A DNA stretch of 64,000 nt from positions 1-64,000 of the forward strand of contig JBBDXI010000028.1 in the NCBI GenBank assembly GCA_040902425.1, written 5' to 3'. The stretch is from JBBDXI01 sp040902425 (GTDB taxonomy: Bacteria; Planctomycetota; Phycisphaerae; Phycisphaerales; UBA1924). Each line of letters opens with the position of its first letter. The first letter of the stretch is position 1. Shown here one piece after another: positions 50,691 to 58,606 of this stretch. Under the pieces are notes generated by a model, which searched no databases, was not told the origin of the DNA, and worked only from the letters and a program-made list of their open reading frames with translations. A program made the translations under genes and the position numbers.

Positions 50691-51803
50691 GTGAGGGCAC
50701 GAGTGCTGATGACGGCCGACGCGGCCGGGGGCATGTGGACGTATGCCACCGAGCTGGTGCGGGCCCTCTCGCCGCGGGGCGTCGGGTTCACCGTGGCGTG
50801 CATGGGGCCCGAGCCGACGGCGGCGCAACGGGCGGAGATGCTCGACGCGGGGTGCGCGGGGCTGGAGTACGGCGGGTTCCGGCTGGAGTGGATGCAGGAC
50901 GCGTGGGCGGATGTGGACCGCGCGGCGGACTGGCTGCTGTCGCTGGCGATGGAGTGCGGGGCGGACCTGGTCCACCTGAACGGCTACTGCCACGCGCACC
51001 TTCCGTTCGGGAGGCCGGTGATCGTGACGGGGCACTCGTGCGTGCTCTCGTGGTGGGAGGCGGTGTGCGGGTCTGGGGCGCCGTGCCAATGGGATGAGTA
51101 CCGCCGGCGGGTCCAGCGCGGCCTGCTGGCGGCCGACGCGGTCGTGGCGCCGACGCGCTGGATGCTGTCGGAACTGGGCCGGCACTACGGCGAGCCCGAG
51201 TACGGGTTGACGATCCCCGGCGGGCGTACGGGGCCGCGGCTGGCCGTCCGCCCGAAGGAGCCGCTGATCTTCGCGGCGGGCCGGGTGTGGGATGAGGCGG
51301 GGAACATCGGCCTGCTGGCGGGGGTCTCGGAGCGGCTGCGGTGGCCGTGCATCGTCGCGGGCGAGGAGGGCGGGAACGCCGATGCGGCGGGCGCGCTGAT
51401 CGTGGCGGGGCGGCTGGAGTCGCGGGCGATGTGGTACCACCTCGGGCGGGCCTCGATCTTCGTGCACCCCGCGCGGTACGAGCCGTTTGGCCTCGCGCCG
51501 CTGGAGGCGGCGCTCTCGGGGTGCGCGCTGGTGCTGGGCGACATCCCGTCGCTGCGCGAGGTGTGGGGCGATGCGGCGGTGTACGTGGACCCGGATGATG
51601 CCCCGGGGCTGCTGGCCGCGGCGAACGGGCTGATCGAGGATGACAGCCGGCGGGCGGCGCTGGCGCAGGCGGCCCGCGAGGCGGCGCGGCTGTACGCGCC
51701 GGAGCGCTGCGCCTCGGCGTACGCGTCCCTCTACGGCGAGCTGGCGCACGCCCGGACGATCAGGGCGGGCCCGCTGGCGGACCTGCGGGCGGGGGCGGCC
51801 TGA
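50691..51803 (+). CDS. GT4-type glycosyltransferase
   Basis: The 370-residue protein has the two-domain GT-B layout: N-terminal TADAAGGMWTYATELVRALS and VHLNGYCHAHLPFG; C-terminal RPKEPLIFAAGRVWDEAGN and the donor-binding region HPARYEPFGLAPLEAALSGC (ExxxxxxxE motif as EPFGLAPLE). It transfers a sugar from a nucleotide donor; the acceptor is unknown. GTG at 50691 follows AAAGGAG at 50676-50682. Confidence 0.87.
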   Translation: MRARVLMTADAAGGMWTYATELVRALSPRGVGFTVACMGPEPTAAQRAEMLDAGCAGLEYGGFRLEWMQDAWADVDRAADWLLSLAMECGADLVHLNGYCHAHLPFGRPVIVTGHSCVLSWWEAVCGSGAPCQWDEYRRRVQRGLLAADAVVAPTRWMLSELGRHYGEPEYGLTIPGGRTGPRLAVRPKEPLIFAAGRVWDEAGNIGLLAGVSERLRWPCIVAGEEGGNADAAGALIVAGRLESRAMWYHLGRASIFVHPARYEPFGLAPLEAALSGCALVLGDIPSLREVWGDAAVYVDPDDAPGLLAAANGLIEDDSRRAALAQAAREAARLYAPERCASAYASLYGELAHARTIRAGPLADLRAGAA

Positions 51804-51868
51804 TGAGAGTGGTCCTGTTCTGCCCGGCGGTAGACCGTGGCCGCCGACCGGGCCCGCCGCCACCCAGC

Positions 51869-51874
51869 TACGAT
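51869..51874 (+). promoter_or_regulatory. -10-like TACGAT ahead of tRNA-Gly
   Basis: TACGAT ends nine bases before the first tRNA base, as expected for a tRNA promoter. No clear -35 is visible. Confidence 0.4.
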
Positions 51875-51883
51875 CCCGCTCGC

Positions 51884-51955
51884 GCGGGCGTAGCTCAGTG
51901 GTAGAGCGTCAGCCTTCCAAGCTGAACGTCGAGGGTTCGAATCCCTTCGCCCGCT
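51884..51955 (+). tRNA. tRNA-Gly (anticodon TCC)
   Basis: Standard cloverleaf: acceptor GCGGGCG/CGCCCGC, D-arm GCTC/GAGC, anticodon stem TCAGC/GCTGA with loop CTTCCAA (anticodon TCC at 51916-51918), T-arm GAGGG/CCCTT with TTCGAAT, discriminator T as in bacterial tRNA-Gly. CCA is not encoded. It reads GGA/GGG codons. Confidence 0.95.
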
Positions 51956-52425
51956 TTCCCCCTGCCTGAGTCGTGGCCGTCGCGAACGACCCGATCCAGC
52001 AGACGCCTGCCGAAGACGTGAAGGGAGCGATGCGTGAACAGAGCGTGGACCGGGAGCGAGCCTTGGCGGTCCTCCCGTTCCTCTCCCAGGCGATGGGAGA
52101 GTCCGTTATTGCCAGCTGAGGGCGCTCCGTGCGGACTGGTCAGTCCACGGGGATGACGGGAGACTCTTGAAGAACTGGATCGGCTCCGGTTGGACTACGC
52201 CAAGGCGGGAGGCGACCGTGGTGCTGCGCCGGTGGAACGGGCTCGCTCCAGCTCGTGTGCTTCGAGTACGTCTCTTCGTGACGTCGGCGGTGGCGGTTCA
52301 GGCACGGATTGCTGGCAGAATCGCTGGGGAAGCGAACGGACTATCACGATCGGGGCCCATTCCCGACCAAAGTCCCGTAGAGCGTCAGCCGCGCAGGCTG
52401 AGAGCCCCCTTTCACCGCGATTCCA
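51956..52425. other. Region between tRNA-Gly and the copper cluster
   Basis: 470 bases. A 48-codon frame (51973-52119, GTG start, ending QAMGESVIAS) and a possible 90-codon frame (52167-52439) are present, but neither resembles a known family. A 14-base match to the inside of tRNA-Gly lies at 52377-52390. It reads as degenerate or junction sequence. Confidence 0.45.
52377..52390 (+). repeat. 14-bp copy of an internal tRNA-Gly segment
   Basis: GTAGAGCGTCAGCC is identical to tRNA-Gly 51901-51914 and is followed, after six different bases, by GCTGA as in the tRNA's anticodon stem. Confidence 0.6.
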
Positions 52426-53610
52426 TCAATGAACAATGAGGAACGCTCCGTTCGGCTTGGCGACCACGGCCGAGAGGCTCCACGTCGGTATGTCCCCACC
52501 CACCGATTGCCTTAGTACCTTCCCATCCGCAAGAAGTGACCAGCCGAGCTTCCCAGGCGTGTTCCACCCGCCCGCCTCGGTCCAGGCCACGATCACGCGA
52601 CCGTCCCTGTCAGCGGCAATGGACGGATGTCGGCGCCTCTCGCGCTTGCCAGGGATTGAGCGAGCCTCGATGGTGGCGGGCCCCACGGACCAGCGCACGT
52701 CCTCCATCGTCTCCCAGGCGAGCGCCGCGCCATGCTTCGCCGGCACGATTGCGGCCATGGACATGGGGCAGGTCCGGACCTCCCACGGGTCGATCCGCTC
52801 ATCCGTGAAGGTCTTCGCGCCGTCGGTCGAGCGCATCAGGTGCATGTCGCGGTGGACTGTCTCGCGGGCGGACCGGTACAGCACGAGCACTTCGCCGTTG
52901 GGCAGGGCGGCCGCCTTCAGGCCGCAGCAGCCGCAGGCGCCGTTGGCCGGCCTGGAGCGGGCGACCTCAGGGGCGAACTGCCCGCCGTCGTCGGTGGACA
53001 CGGCAACCAGCACGCGGCGGGCGGCCTCATCCTTCTCCGGGGCATCAACGGGCGCGGCGTGCCAGATGACGTAGACGCTGCCCTTGGAGTCGGCCGCGAC
53101 GCTGCCGCCGCCATCCAGATGCGTGCTGGCGGTCATCAGGTTGCGCTGGGGCTCGAACTCTGAGGCCCCGGGGGGCAGGCGCGAATAGAGCATGGGGGAG
53201 CTGCGCTCGGGGCCTGACGGCGTCGCCTTGTGCGATCCGTTCCACGCGACGTGGACGAAGCCGCCGCGGCCGAGGGCGATCTGACCGCCCCTGTCCGTGC
53301 CGACAGCGATCGCGCTCCCCGGTTGTGAGTTGACCCGTACCGCCTTGCTCCAGGTGGTCTCGGCGGGGGCCCGCGTGACGTAGAAAAGGTCGCCGGCCCG
53401 CGGGTCACCCTTGTAGTACAGGAGGTGGATAATGCCGTCCTCGCCCACCGCGGCTTGCGGCTGGATGCCGCCATCCGGCAGCCGCGCGGTCTCCACGAGC
53501 GGGGCCTCGGCACCTCCGCCCTTCGTTGGTGGCTGGGCCTGGGCATGCGTAACGATCGTCGCTGCGCCGAGGAGCACCGCGAGCACACGCGATTGATTGA
53601 ACCTTGTCAT
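52426..53610 (-). CDS. Secreted sialidase-like (BNR-repeat) protein
   Basis: The 394-residue protein starts MTRFNQSRVLAVLLGAATIV with a Sec signal ending THAQA. The mature part has repeated propeller-like strands with Asp-box-like motifs (STDDGGQF, STDGAKTF) and a CxCC motif in NGACGCCGLKAA. It has the sialidase fold by pattern but no obvious catalytic set, so enzymatic activity is doubtful; the Cys cluster and its place at the end of a copper operon suggest a periplasmic metal-linked role (inference). CCGGAGG fixes the start. Confidence 0.7.
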   Translation of the reverse strand: MTRFNQSRVLAVLLGAATIVTHAQAQPPTKGGGAEAPLVETARLPDGGIQPQAAVGEDGIIHLLYYKGDPRAGDLFYVTRAPAETTWSKAVRVNSQPGSAIAVGTDRGGQIALGRGGFVHVAWNGSHKATPSGPERSSPMLYSRLPPGASEFEPQRNLMTASTHLDGGGSVAADSKGSVYVIWHAAPVDAPEKDEAARRVLVAVSTDDGGQFAPEVARSRPANGACGCCGLKAAALPNGEVLVLYRSARETVHRDMHLMRSTDGAKTFTDERIDPWEVRTCPMSMAAIVPAKHGAALAWETMEDVRWSVGPATIEARSIPGKRERRRHPSIAADRDGRVIVAWTEAGGWNTPGKLGWSLLADGKVLRQSVGGDIPTWSLSAVVAKPNGAFLIVH

Positions 53611-53636
53611 CTTCGCCTCCGGGTTTGGAGCCGAGT

Positions 53637-54416
53637 CTATCGCCCCCAGAACAGCATGAGCCCGGCCATGGCGGCCATGCCCAGGTCTTCGACCAGCGTG
53701 ACGGTGGTCATCGGCAGGTTGAGGGCCGTGCCGAGGCACGCGCAGCGGATGCGATTCTTCTGGAGCACCGCCCGCAGGACACCGATCGAGCCCAACAGCA
53801 TGAGGACCAGCGTGACGGCGTTCACGAGCGTGAGCTGCCAGCGGACGAGGTACGCGACTCCCAGGGCGAGCTCGACGAACGGGTACACGAGCGCCCACGG
53901 CCGTGACCGGCGGGCGACGATGTCGTAGGACTGGTAGGCATCCGCGAAGCCGCGGAGGTCCAGCAGCTTGAAGAACGAGAAGACCAGGAAGAAGCCCGCC
54001 ATGAAGTCGAGCATGAAGGTGTGCGGGTCTCTCGTCCCGCGGAAGTAGGTCGCCAGCGCGGCCGTCCCGGCGATGTACAGGACGATGAGGCCAAGGGGAT
54101 AGAGACTGGGCCTTGGCTCGGCGGGGGCGTCCACGGCCGGGCTGCCGGCGGCCTGCCCGTGCGCGTGATGGTCGTGCGCATCGGGCCGGGCCGAGGTGGC
54201 CGCGGCCGTGCTGCCGTTCACCGAGTAGTTGCCGGCGGACTTGGCCGCGCGATCGAGGTCCTGGACTGGCACCGGCCCGTCGCTCTCGATATCAGCCGCG
54301 GGCGGGTTCAGGGTGACCTGCGCCGAGCGCACGCCGGGCACGCGCTGGAACGCGTCGGTAAGGCGTTTGACGCATGCTGGGCAGTGCATGCCCTTCACTT
54401 CGACCGTTGTCCTCAT
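53637..54416 (-). CDS. HMA domain fused to MauE/DoxX-like membrane protein
   Basis: The 259-residue protein has an N-terminal heavy-metal-associated domain (VEVKGMHCPACVKRLTDAF, GMxCxxC copper site), a His-rich linker (DAHDHHAHG) and four spans with FLVFSFFKLLDLRGFADAY and the conserved CACLGTALNLPMTTVTLVED. MauE-like proteins handle redox or cofactor maturation in the membrane. The fusion suggests copper delivery or redox control at the inner membrane. Its ATG overlaps the multicopper oxidase stop (ATGA). Confidence 0.85.
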   Translation of the reverse strand: MRTTVEVKGMHCPACVKRLTDAFQRVPGVRSAQVTLNPPAADIESDGPVPVQDLDRAAKSAGNYSVNGSTAAATSARPDAHDHHAHGQAAGSPAVDAPAEPRPSLYPLGLIVLYIAGTAALATYFRGTRDPHTFMLDFMAGFFLVFSFFKLLDLRGFADAYQSYDIVARRSRPWALVYPFVELALGVAYLVRWQLTLVNAVTLVLMLLGSIGVLRAVLQKNRIRCACLGTALNLPMTTVTLVEDLGMAAMAGLMLFWGR

Positions 54417-55960
54417 AGTCTCCCTCCGTGCCCCCCGGGCCCCCCGTCCCCGCGTGCGGGGGACGAGCGTGGCGGCGGCGCAGCCGGCGGCTCGGCGCCG
54501 GGCCGCGGCGGGGCCTGCGGCCAGGATCGCGTGGCGGCCGCGGGCGCCCGATCCGCCGTGCTGCCATCCCGCGCGACGCCGTGGCGCTGGAGCACCTCAT
54601 CGGGGGCCGGCGAGGCCCGGCTGCCGGGCGGATCGGCGTACCACCCCGGATCGTCGGCGTCGGCAGCGAGTGTCTCGCGCACTTTCAGGATCGTGAACAT
54701 CCCGCCCATCGTGATCTCGTCGTGCGGGCCCATACCGCCCACCATCGGGATGCTGTTGGGGGGCACCGGCATGGCCATCTCCGTCATGCCGGTCATCCCG
54801 GCCTGGCCCATCGTCATGTAGTCCGGGAGCAGCCGCCGCACCCTCTCGTCGAGCCCCCGGGTATCGACGCCGATCATGTTGGGCAGCCCGTGGCCCATCT
54901 GGTTCATGACGTGGTGGGTCATGTGGCAGTGCAGCGCCCAGTCGCCGGGATTGTCGGCGGTGAACTCCACGGTGCGTGTGGAGCCGACCGGCACGAGCAC
55001 CGTCGTCTCGGGCCCCTGGCCCGCCTCCGGGATCGCGCCCCCGTCAGTCTCGGTGACCTTGAAGTAGTACCCGTGCAGGTGGATGGGGTGGTGGCTCATC
55101 GGGCTGAGGTTGCCGATCCGGATGCGCACCCGTTCGCCGAGCTTGGCGACGAGCGGGCGCGTTCCCGGGAACACCTTTGCGTTCATCGTCAGGATGTTGA
55201 AGTCGGTCATCTCGTTGGGATCGGGCCTGGCCGCGCCGGCGTCGATCTTCCACTCGTGGAGCAGGATGGCGAAGTCGCGGTCGGGGCGCGGGCCGCGGGG
55301 CGAGCGCGGGTGGATGACAAACAGGCCGGTGAGGCCCATGCCGATCTGCGTCATCTCGTCGTGGTGGCTGTGGTACATCAGCGTGCCGTGCTGGCGGAGC
55401 GTGAACTCGTACACGAACGTCTCGCCCGGCAGGATGGCCTTCTGGGAGAGCCCGCCCACGCCATCCATCCCGCTCGGGAGCAGCACCCCGTGCCAGTGGA
55501 CGGTGGTGGGCGCTTGCAGCCGGTTGGTGACGAAGATCCGGACCCGGTCGCCCTCCACGGCCTCGATGACCGGGCCGTGAACGCCGCCGTTGTAGCCCCA
55601 GCAGAACGCCTTCAGCCCGGGCGCGAACTCGTGCTCGACTTCCTCCGCGACGAGGTGGAAGACCTTGACCCCGTCAACCAGCTTGTAGGGGAGTGTCCAG
55701 CCGTTCGGGACGATCACGGGCGTGTAATCGCGGCCGGGCTCCCCCGGCGCGGCGGCGCGCTGGTCCGGCACATTCGTGCGCGCCGGGTTGTCCTCCTTGA
55801 ACTTGAAGTCCTTGTCGGGTGGCGCCGGCGGCTGGTGCTGGTGCTGCGCGGCCGCACGACCACCGAGCAGCGCCGCGGTCCCGGCCAGGGCGCCCGAGGC
55901 CAGCAGGTCGCGGCGCGTCAGAACCGGACCGGCCACGCGGAGACGGCCGTTTGCGCTCAT
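54413..55960 (-). CDS. Multicopper oxidase (CopA/CumA type)
   Basis: The 515-residue protein has a Tat signal (TRRDLLASGALAGTAALLGG) and three cupredoxin domains. The four copper motifs are visible: TVHWHG, MYHSHHDEM, HPIHLHGYYF and ALHCHMTHHVM (type 1 Cys between type 3 His residues). A Met-rich segment (MTMGQAGMTGMTEMAMP) follows domain 3. By family it oxidises Cu(I) to less toxic Cu(II) in the periplasm. The C-terminal tail is disordered Pro/Ala/Arg. AAGGAG fixes the start at 55960. Confidence 0.93.
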   Translation of the reverse strand: MSANGRLRVAGPVLTRRDLLASGALAGTAALLGGRAAAQHQHQPPAPPDKDFKFKEDNPARTNVPDQRAAAPGEPGRDYTPVIVPNGWTLPYKLVDGVKVFHLVAEEVEHEFAPGLKAFCWGYNGGVHGPVIEAVEGDRVRIFVTNRLQAPTTVHWHGVLLPSGMDGVGGLSQKAILPGETFVYEFTLRQHGTLMYHSHHDEMTQIGMGLTGLFVIHPRSPRGPRPDRDFAILLHEWKIDAGAARPDPNEMTDFNILTMNAKVFPGTRPLVAKLGERVRIRIGNLSPMSHHPIHLHGYYFKVTETDGGAIPEAGQGPETTVLVPVGSTRTVEFTADNPGDWALHCHMTHHVMNQMGHGLPNMIGVDTRGLDERVRRLLPDYMTMGQAGMTGMTEMAMPVPPNSIPMVGGMGPHDEITMGGMFTILKVRETLAADADDPGWYADPPGSRASPAPDEVLQRHGVARDGSTADRAPAAATRSWPQAPPRPGAEPPAAPPPRSSPARGDGGPGGHGGRL

Positions 55961-57375
55961 CGGTGATCTCCTTCGCTGGCGCCCGCGGACCACTCTGAAG
56001 CTGGGCCCGAGCCGCTGGCTGGCCCGAGCGGTGCAAGACGGCCGCTGAGGATCTGATCCAGCCGCGCGCTGGCCTTCCAGAACTTGCGGAGCGATTCGAT
56101 GTACTGCGCGCCCGTCTCGATCTGGTCGCGCCTGGCCTGGAGGAGCTGGAACGCGCCCACCTGCATCCCGTTGTACTGGAGCTGCGTCTCATCAACGATC
56201 TTCTGCCGCAGCGGCAGGAGGACCCGCTCGTAGTAGACGGCGCGGTCCCGCGCCGCGGCCGAGTCGAGGTAGGCCGCGCGGACCCGGGACCGGATGCGGA
56301 CGGCTGTGGCGGCGTGCCGCTCCCTCGCCTGCGCTAGGCGGGCCCGCGCGGAACCGACGGCGCCCTGCCCTTGATCGAAGATCGGGATGGGGAGTGAGAT
56401 CGCCGGCCCGACCGACCAGTCTCCCTCTGGCTCTCGCTCGGCCGCCACACCTACCTCGCCTTCGGACATCCGAGCCAGCGGTCGCGCGAGCCCCAATGTT
56501 CGAGCCGCAGTCTCAATCTCGCGCCTGGCAATGCCCAAGTCGAGGCTGTTGGCCAGAGCGCGCTTCTCCAGGTCCAGCGGAGAGCGCCGCTCGGCGGGAA
56601 CCTCAGGGAGCCTGGCGGCGATCTTCCACTGGGTGTCCTCGCCCCGCACGCCCATGAGCTCGCTGAGCCGCTCCCGCTCAAGCGCCGCCATCGCCTCGGC
56701 GGCCGCCAGGTCGACTCTGGCCTGCTCGTGCAGAGCACGCTCGTTGGAGACATCGAGATCGCGGTTGTTGCCCGCCTGGCGCAGCCGCTTGGCGAGGTCG
56801 TACGACGCCTCCGTCGCCTCGAAGACGGTCCGGCGCATTTCCAGCAACTGCTCCGCCGCCTGGAGGTCGTAGTAGGCCGTACGCACATCGCCAACAAGGT
56901 CGAGCACTCGCGCGGTCACCCTCAGCTTCGCGGCCTCAGACTCGGCCTCCGCCCGCGCCCGGCGCATCGGCAGGAAGAGCAGGCTCAGGAAGTCCTGGGC
57001 GACATCGAGCGCCACGCCGGTGCCGCCCCCCGAGGTGGACCACCGCACTTCGCCGCTGAACACCGGATTGCGGAGCAGCCCGGCGCCGACGAGGTCGGCC
57101 TGGGCGAGGTTGAGCTCCTCGTAGGTCGCTTGGAGGTCCCGGTTGTTCAGGAGCGCGATCTGGACGGCGTCATGATCGCCCAGCTCTGACGCTAGCAGCC
57201 TCTGGACGGCGGCCTGAACCTCTGCATCCTCGGGTCCCCCAGAGCGCCAGTGGACTCTCACGCCGGCGCGGGAGGCCACAGACTGCTGCACGTCGTCGAA
57301 TCCCAGCCCCGGCCGCATCGGTGCACAACCACCGATGAGCACCGCGGCGCTCAGCACCAGCGGCCACCCGTTCAT
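55957..57375 (-). CDS. TolC/CusC-like outer-membrane efflux lipoprotein
   Basis: The 472-residue protein has a lipobox (VLIGGC) and two TolC-type repeats rich in long helices (ALLNNRDLQATYEELNLAQA, AAEQLLEMRRTVFEATEASY, RHAATAVRIRSRVRAAYLDS). It would provide an outer-membrane channel for metal efflux. GGAGG precedes the ATG at 57375. Start and stop overlap its neighbours by four bases, so the operon is tightly coupled. No CusA/CusB genes are in the cluster. Confidence 0.88.
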   Translation of the reverse strand: MNGWPLVLSAAVLIGGCAPMRPGLGFDDVQQSVASRAGVRVHWRSGGPEDAEVQAAVQRLLASELGDHDAVQIALLNNRDLQATYEELNLAQADLVGAGLLRNPVFSGEVRWSTSGGGTGVALDVAQDFLSLLFLPMRRARAEAESEAAKLRVTARVLDLVGDVRTAYYDLQAAEQLLEMRRTVFEATEASYDLAKRLRQAGNNRDLDVSNERALHEQARVDLAAAEAMAALERERLSELMGVRGEDTQWKIAARLPEVPAERRSPLDLEKRALANSLDLGIARREIETAARTLGLARPLARMSEGEVGVAAEREPEGDWSVGPAISLPIPIFDQGQGAVGSARARLAQARERHAATAVRIRSRVRAAYLDSAAARDRAVYYERVLLPLRQKIVDETQLQYNGMQVGAFQLLQARRDQIETGAQYIESLRKFWKASARLDQILSGRLAPLGPASGSGPASEWSAGASEGDHR

Positions 57376-57800
57376 GGCTTGCCTCCTGCCGGCTCCTTCT
57401 TGACGAGCGTCATGCCGCACTTCGGGCAGCGGGCGGGCTCGTTGGAGGTGACCTCGGGGTGCATCGGGCAGACGTACTCCGCGGGAGCGGCGGGCGTAAC
57501 GGCGGGCTCTGGAGCTGGCATCTGGTGTTGGTGCGCCTGCGGCGCCGGGGCCGCCGTCGGAGCTGCCGGTGCGTGCTGGTGATGGTCGCCCCGGGGTGCC
57601 GCATGCACCGGCGCGGCGGCGACCGGCTCGACGTTGCTCGGATCGAGAGTCGCGGAGCGAGCAGGAGGCGGCGACGCGCGCGAGAGGTTGGCAGGGTGAT
57701 CGGGCGGGGGGTCTTCGATCCGGAACTCACCGGCGCAGCCGCTCACCGCAATGCACGCCGCAACAAGTCCCAGCAGCGCTCTGGCGTTCGCTCGCAGCAT
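57372..57800 (-). CDS. Heavy-metal-binding lipoprotein with C-terminal metal domain
   Basis: The 142-residue protein has a lipobox (AVSGCAG), a long Pro/Ala/His-rich linker (DHHQHAPAAPTAAPAPQAHQ) and a C-terminal heavy-metal-binding domain EYVCPMHPEVTSNEPARCPK-CGM. It should bind copper in the periplasm. First gene of the minus-strand copper operon, 33 bases from a CsoR-type operator that overlaps its probable promoter (TATCAT, 57833-57838 on the minus strand). Confidence 0.85.
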   Translation of the reverse strand: MLRANARALLGLVAACIAVSGCAGEFRIEDPPPDHPANLSRASPPPARSATLDPSNVEPVAAAPVHAAPRGDHHQHAPAAPTAAPAPQAHQHQMPAPEPAVTPAAPAEYVCPMHPEVTSNEPARCPKCGMTLVKKEPAGGKP

Positions 57801-57832
57801 GACGTTCTCCGAAGAGGAGGAGGGCTGGACCC

Positions 57833-57855
57833 ATGATACCCCGGGGGGGTATAAT
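57833..57855. promoter_or_regulatory. CsoR-type operator with divergent promoters
   Basis: ATACCCC-GGG-GGGGTAT at 57836-57852 is a perfect 7-bp inverted repeat of the TACCC...GGGTA kind bound by CsoR repressors. It overlaps a consensus TATAAT (57850-57855) for csoR and TATCAT (57833-57838, minus) for the metal-binding lipoprotein operon, so one site can silence both directions and release them on Cu(I) binding. Confidence 0.9.
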
Positions 57856-57860
57856 GGCAA

Positions 57861-58208
57861 ATGCCACCCACGACGACTCACCCGTCCTGTCAATGCGGCT
57901 GCGCGATGAACTCTCAGGCCCGCAAGGCCGTCGGAGTGGATCCCGAGATCAAGGCCGCCAATCTGGTCCGGCTCAAACGGGCTCAGGGCCAGGTCGGCGG
58001 GGTGCTCCGCATGATCGAGGAGGACCGGTACTGCGCGGACATCATCACGCAGATCAACGCGGTGCGGGAGTCGCTGCACGCGGTGGCCCGAAACCTCATG
58101 CGGAATCACCTCTCACACTGCGCCGTGGCGGCCATTCGGGAGGACGGGCCGAAGCGGGAAGCGATGATCGACGAGCTGGTGGACCTGGTCGGCAGGATCA
58201 GCCGGTGA
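57861..58208 (+). CDS. csoR: Copper-sensing repressor, CsoR family
   Basis: The 115-residue all-helical regulator has the Cu(I) ligands Cys58, His83 and Cys87; the 25- and 4-residue spacings equal those of M. tuberculosis CsoR (Cys36-His61-Cys65). An extra Cys-rich N-terminus (HPSCQCGCAM) precedes the domain. Its start lies five bases after TATAAT, implying a leaderless mRNA and self-repression through the operator upstream. It would de-repress both divergent operons when copper rises. Confidence 0.93.
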   Translation: MPPTTTHPSCQCGCAMNSQARKAVGVDPEIKAANLVRLKRAQGQVGGVLRMIEEDRYCADIITQINAVRESLHAVARNLMRNHLSHCAVAAIREDGPKREAMIDELVDLVGRISR

Positions 58209-58255
58209 ACAGCGTGCTGATGGTTGGGACGATCAACCTGCGAAGGAGTGCCGCG

Positions 58256-58606
58256 ATGAAGTACGTGGCGATGACGGTGCTGGCGGTGGTGGGCTTGGGC
58301 GCGACGCTTGGCGGCTGTGCGGCGGGCGGCACATCTGACGAGACGGTCGCGGCAGCCCGGCTGGACGACTCCCCGGTAGAGGGCCGCCAGGCGATCCTGA
58401 CGGTGCATGGGATGAGCTGCCCCCTCTGTGCCAACAACGTGGACAAGGCCCTGATGGAGGTGCCCGGCGTGACCGGTGTGAACGTCGATATGAACACAGG
58501 CAACGCCACGGTTGCCCTGGATGGGAAGACGCCCGTGACCCGGCGCCAGCTCGCCGAGGCTGTTGACAAAAGCGGCTTCAGCCTCAGGCGTGTGGATGTT
58601 CCGTAA
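58256..58606 (+). CDS. Periplasmic HMA-domain lipoprotein (CopZ/MerP-like)
   Basis: The 116-residue protein has a signal with lipobox (LGGCAAG) and one HMA domain, AILTVHGMSCPLCANNVDKA, with the GMxCxxC metal site. It should bind and pass on copper in the periplasm. ATG at 58256 follows AAGGAG; an upstream GTG at 58205 is in frame but worse placed. It overlaps the next gene by 11 bases. Confidence 0.88.
   Translation: MKYVAMTVLAVVGLGATLGGCAAGGTSDETVAAARLDDSPVEGRQAILTVHGMSCPLCANNVDKALMEVPGVTGVNVDMNTGNATVALDGKTPVTRRQLAEAVDKSGFSLRRVDVP

Noticed and set aside
52167..52439. A 90-codon frame and a faint ECF-sigma-like stretch (LEELDRLRLDYAKAG)
   Set aside because: Resemblance is limited to about 15 residues, a stop lies just upstream, and no further sigma region follows.
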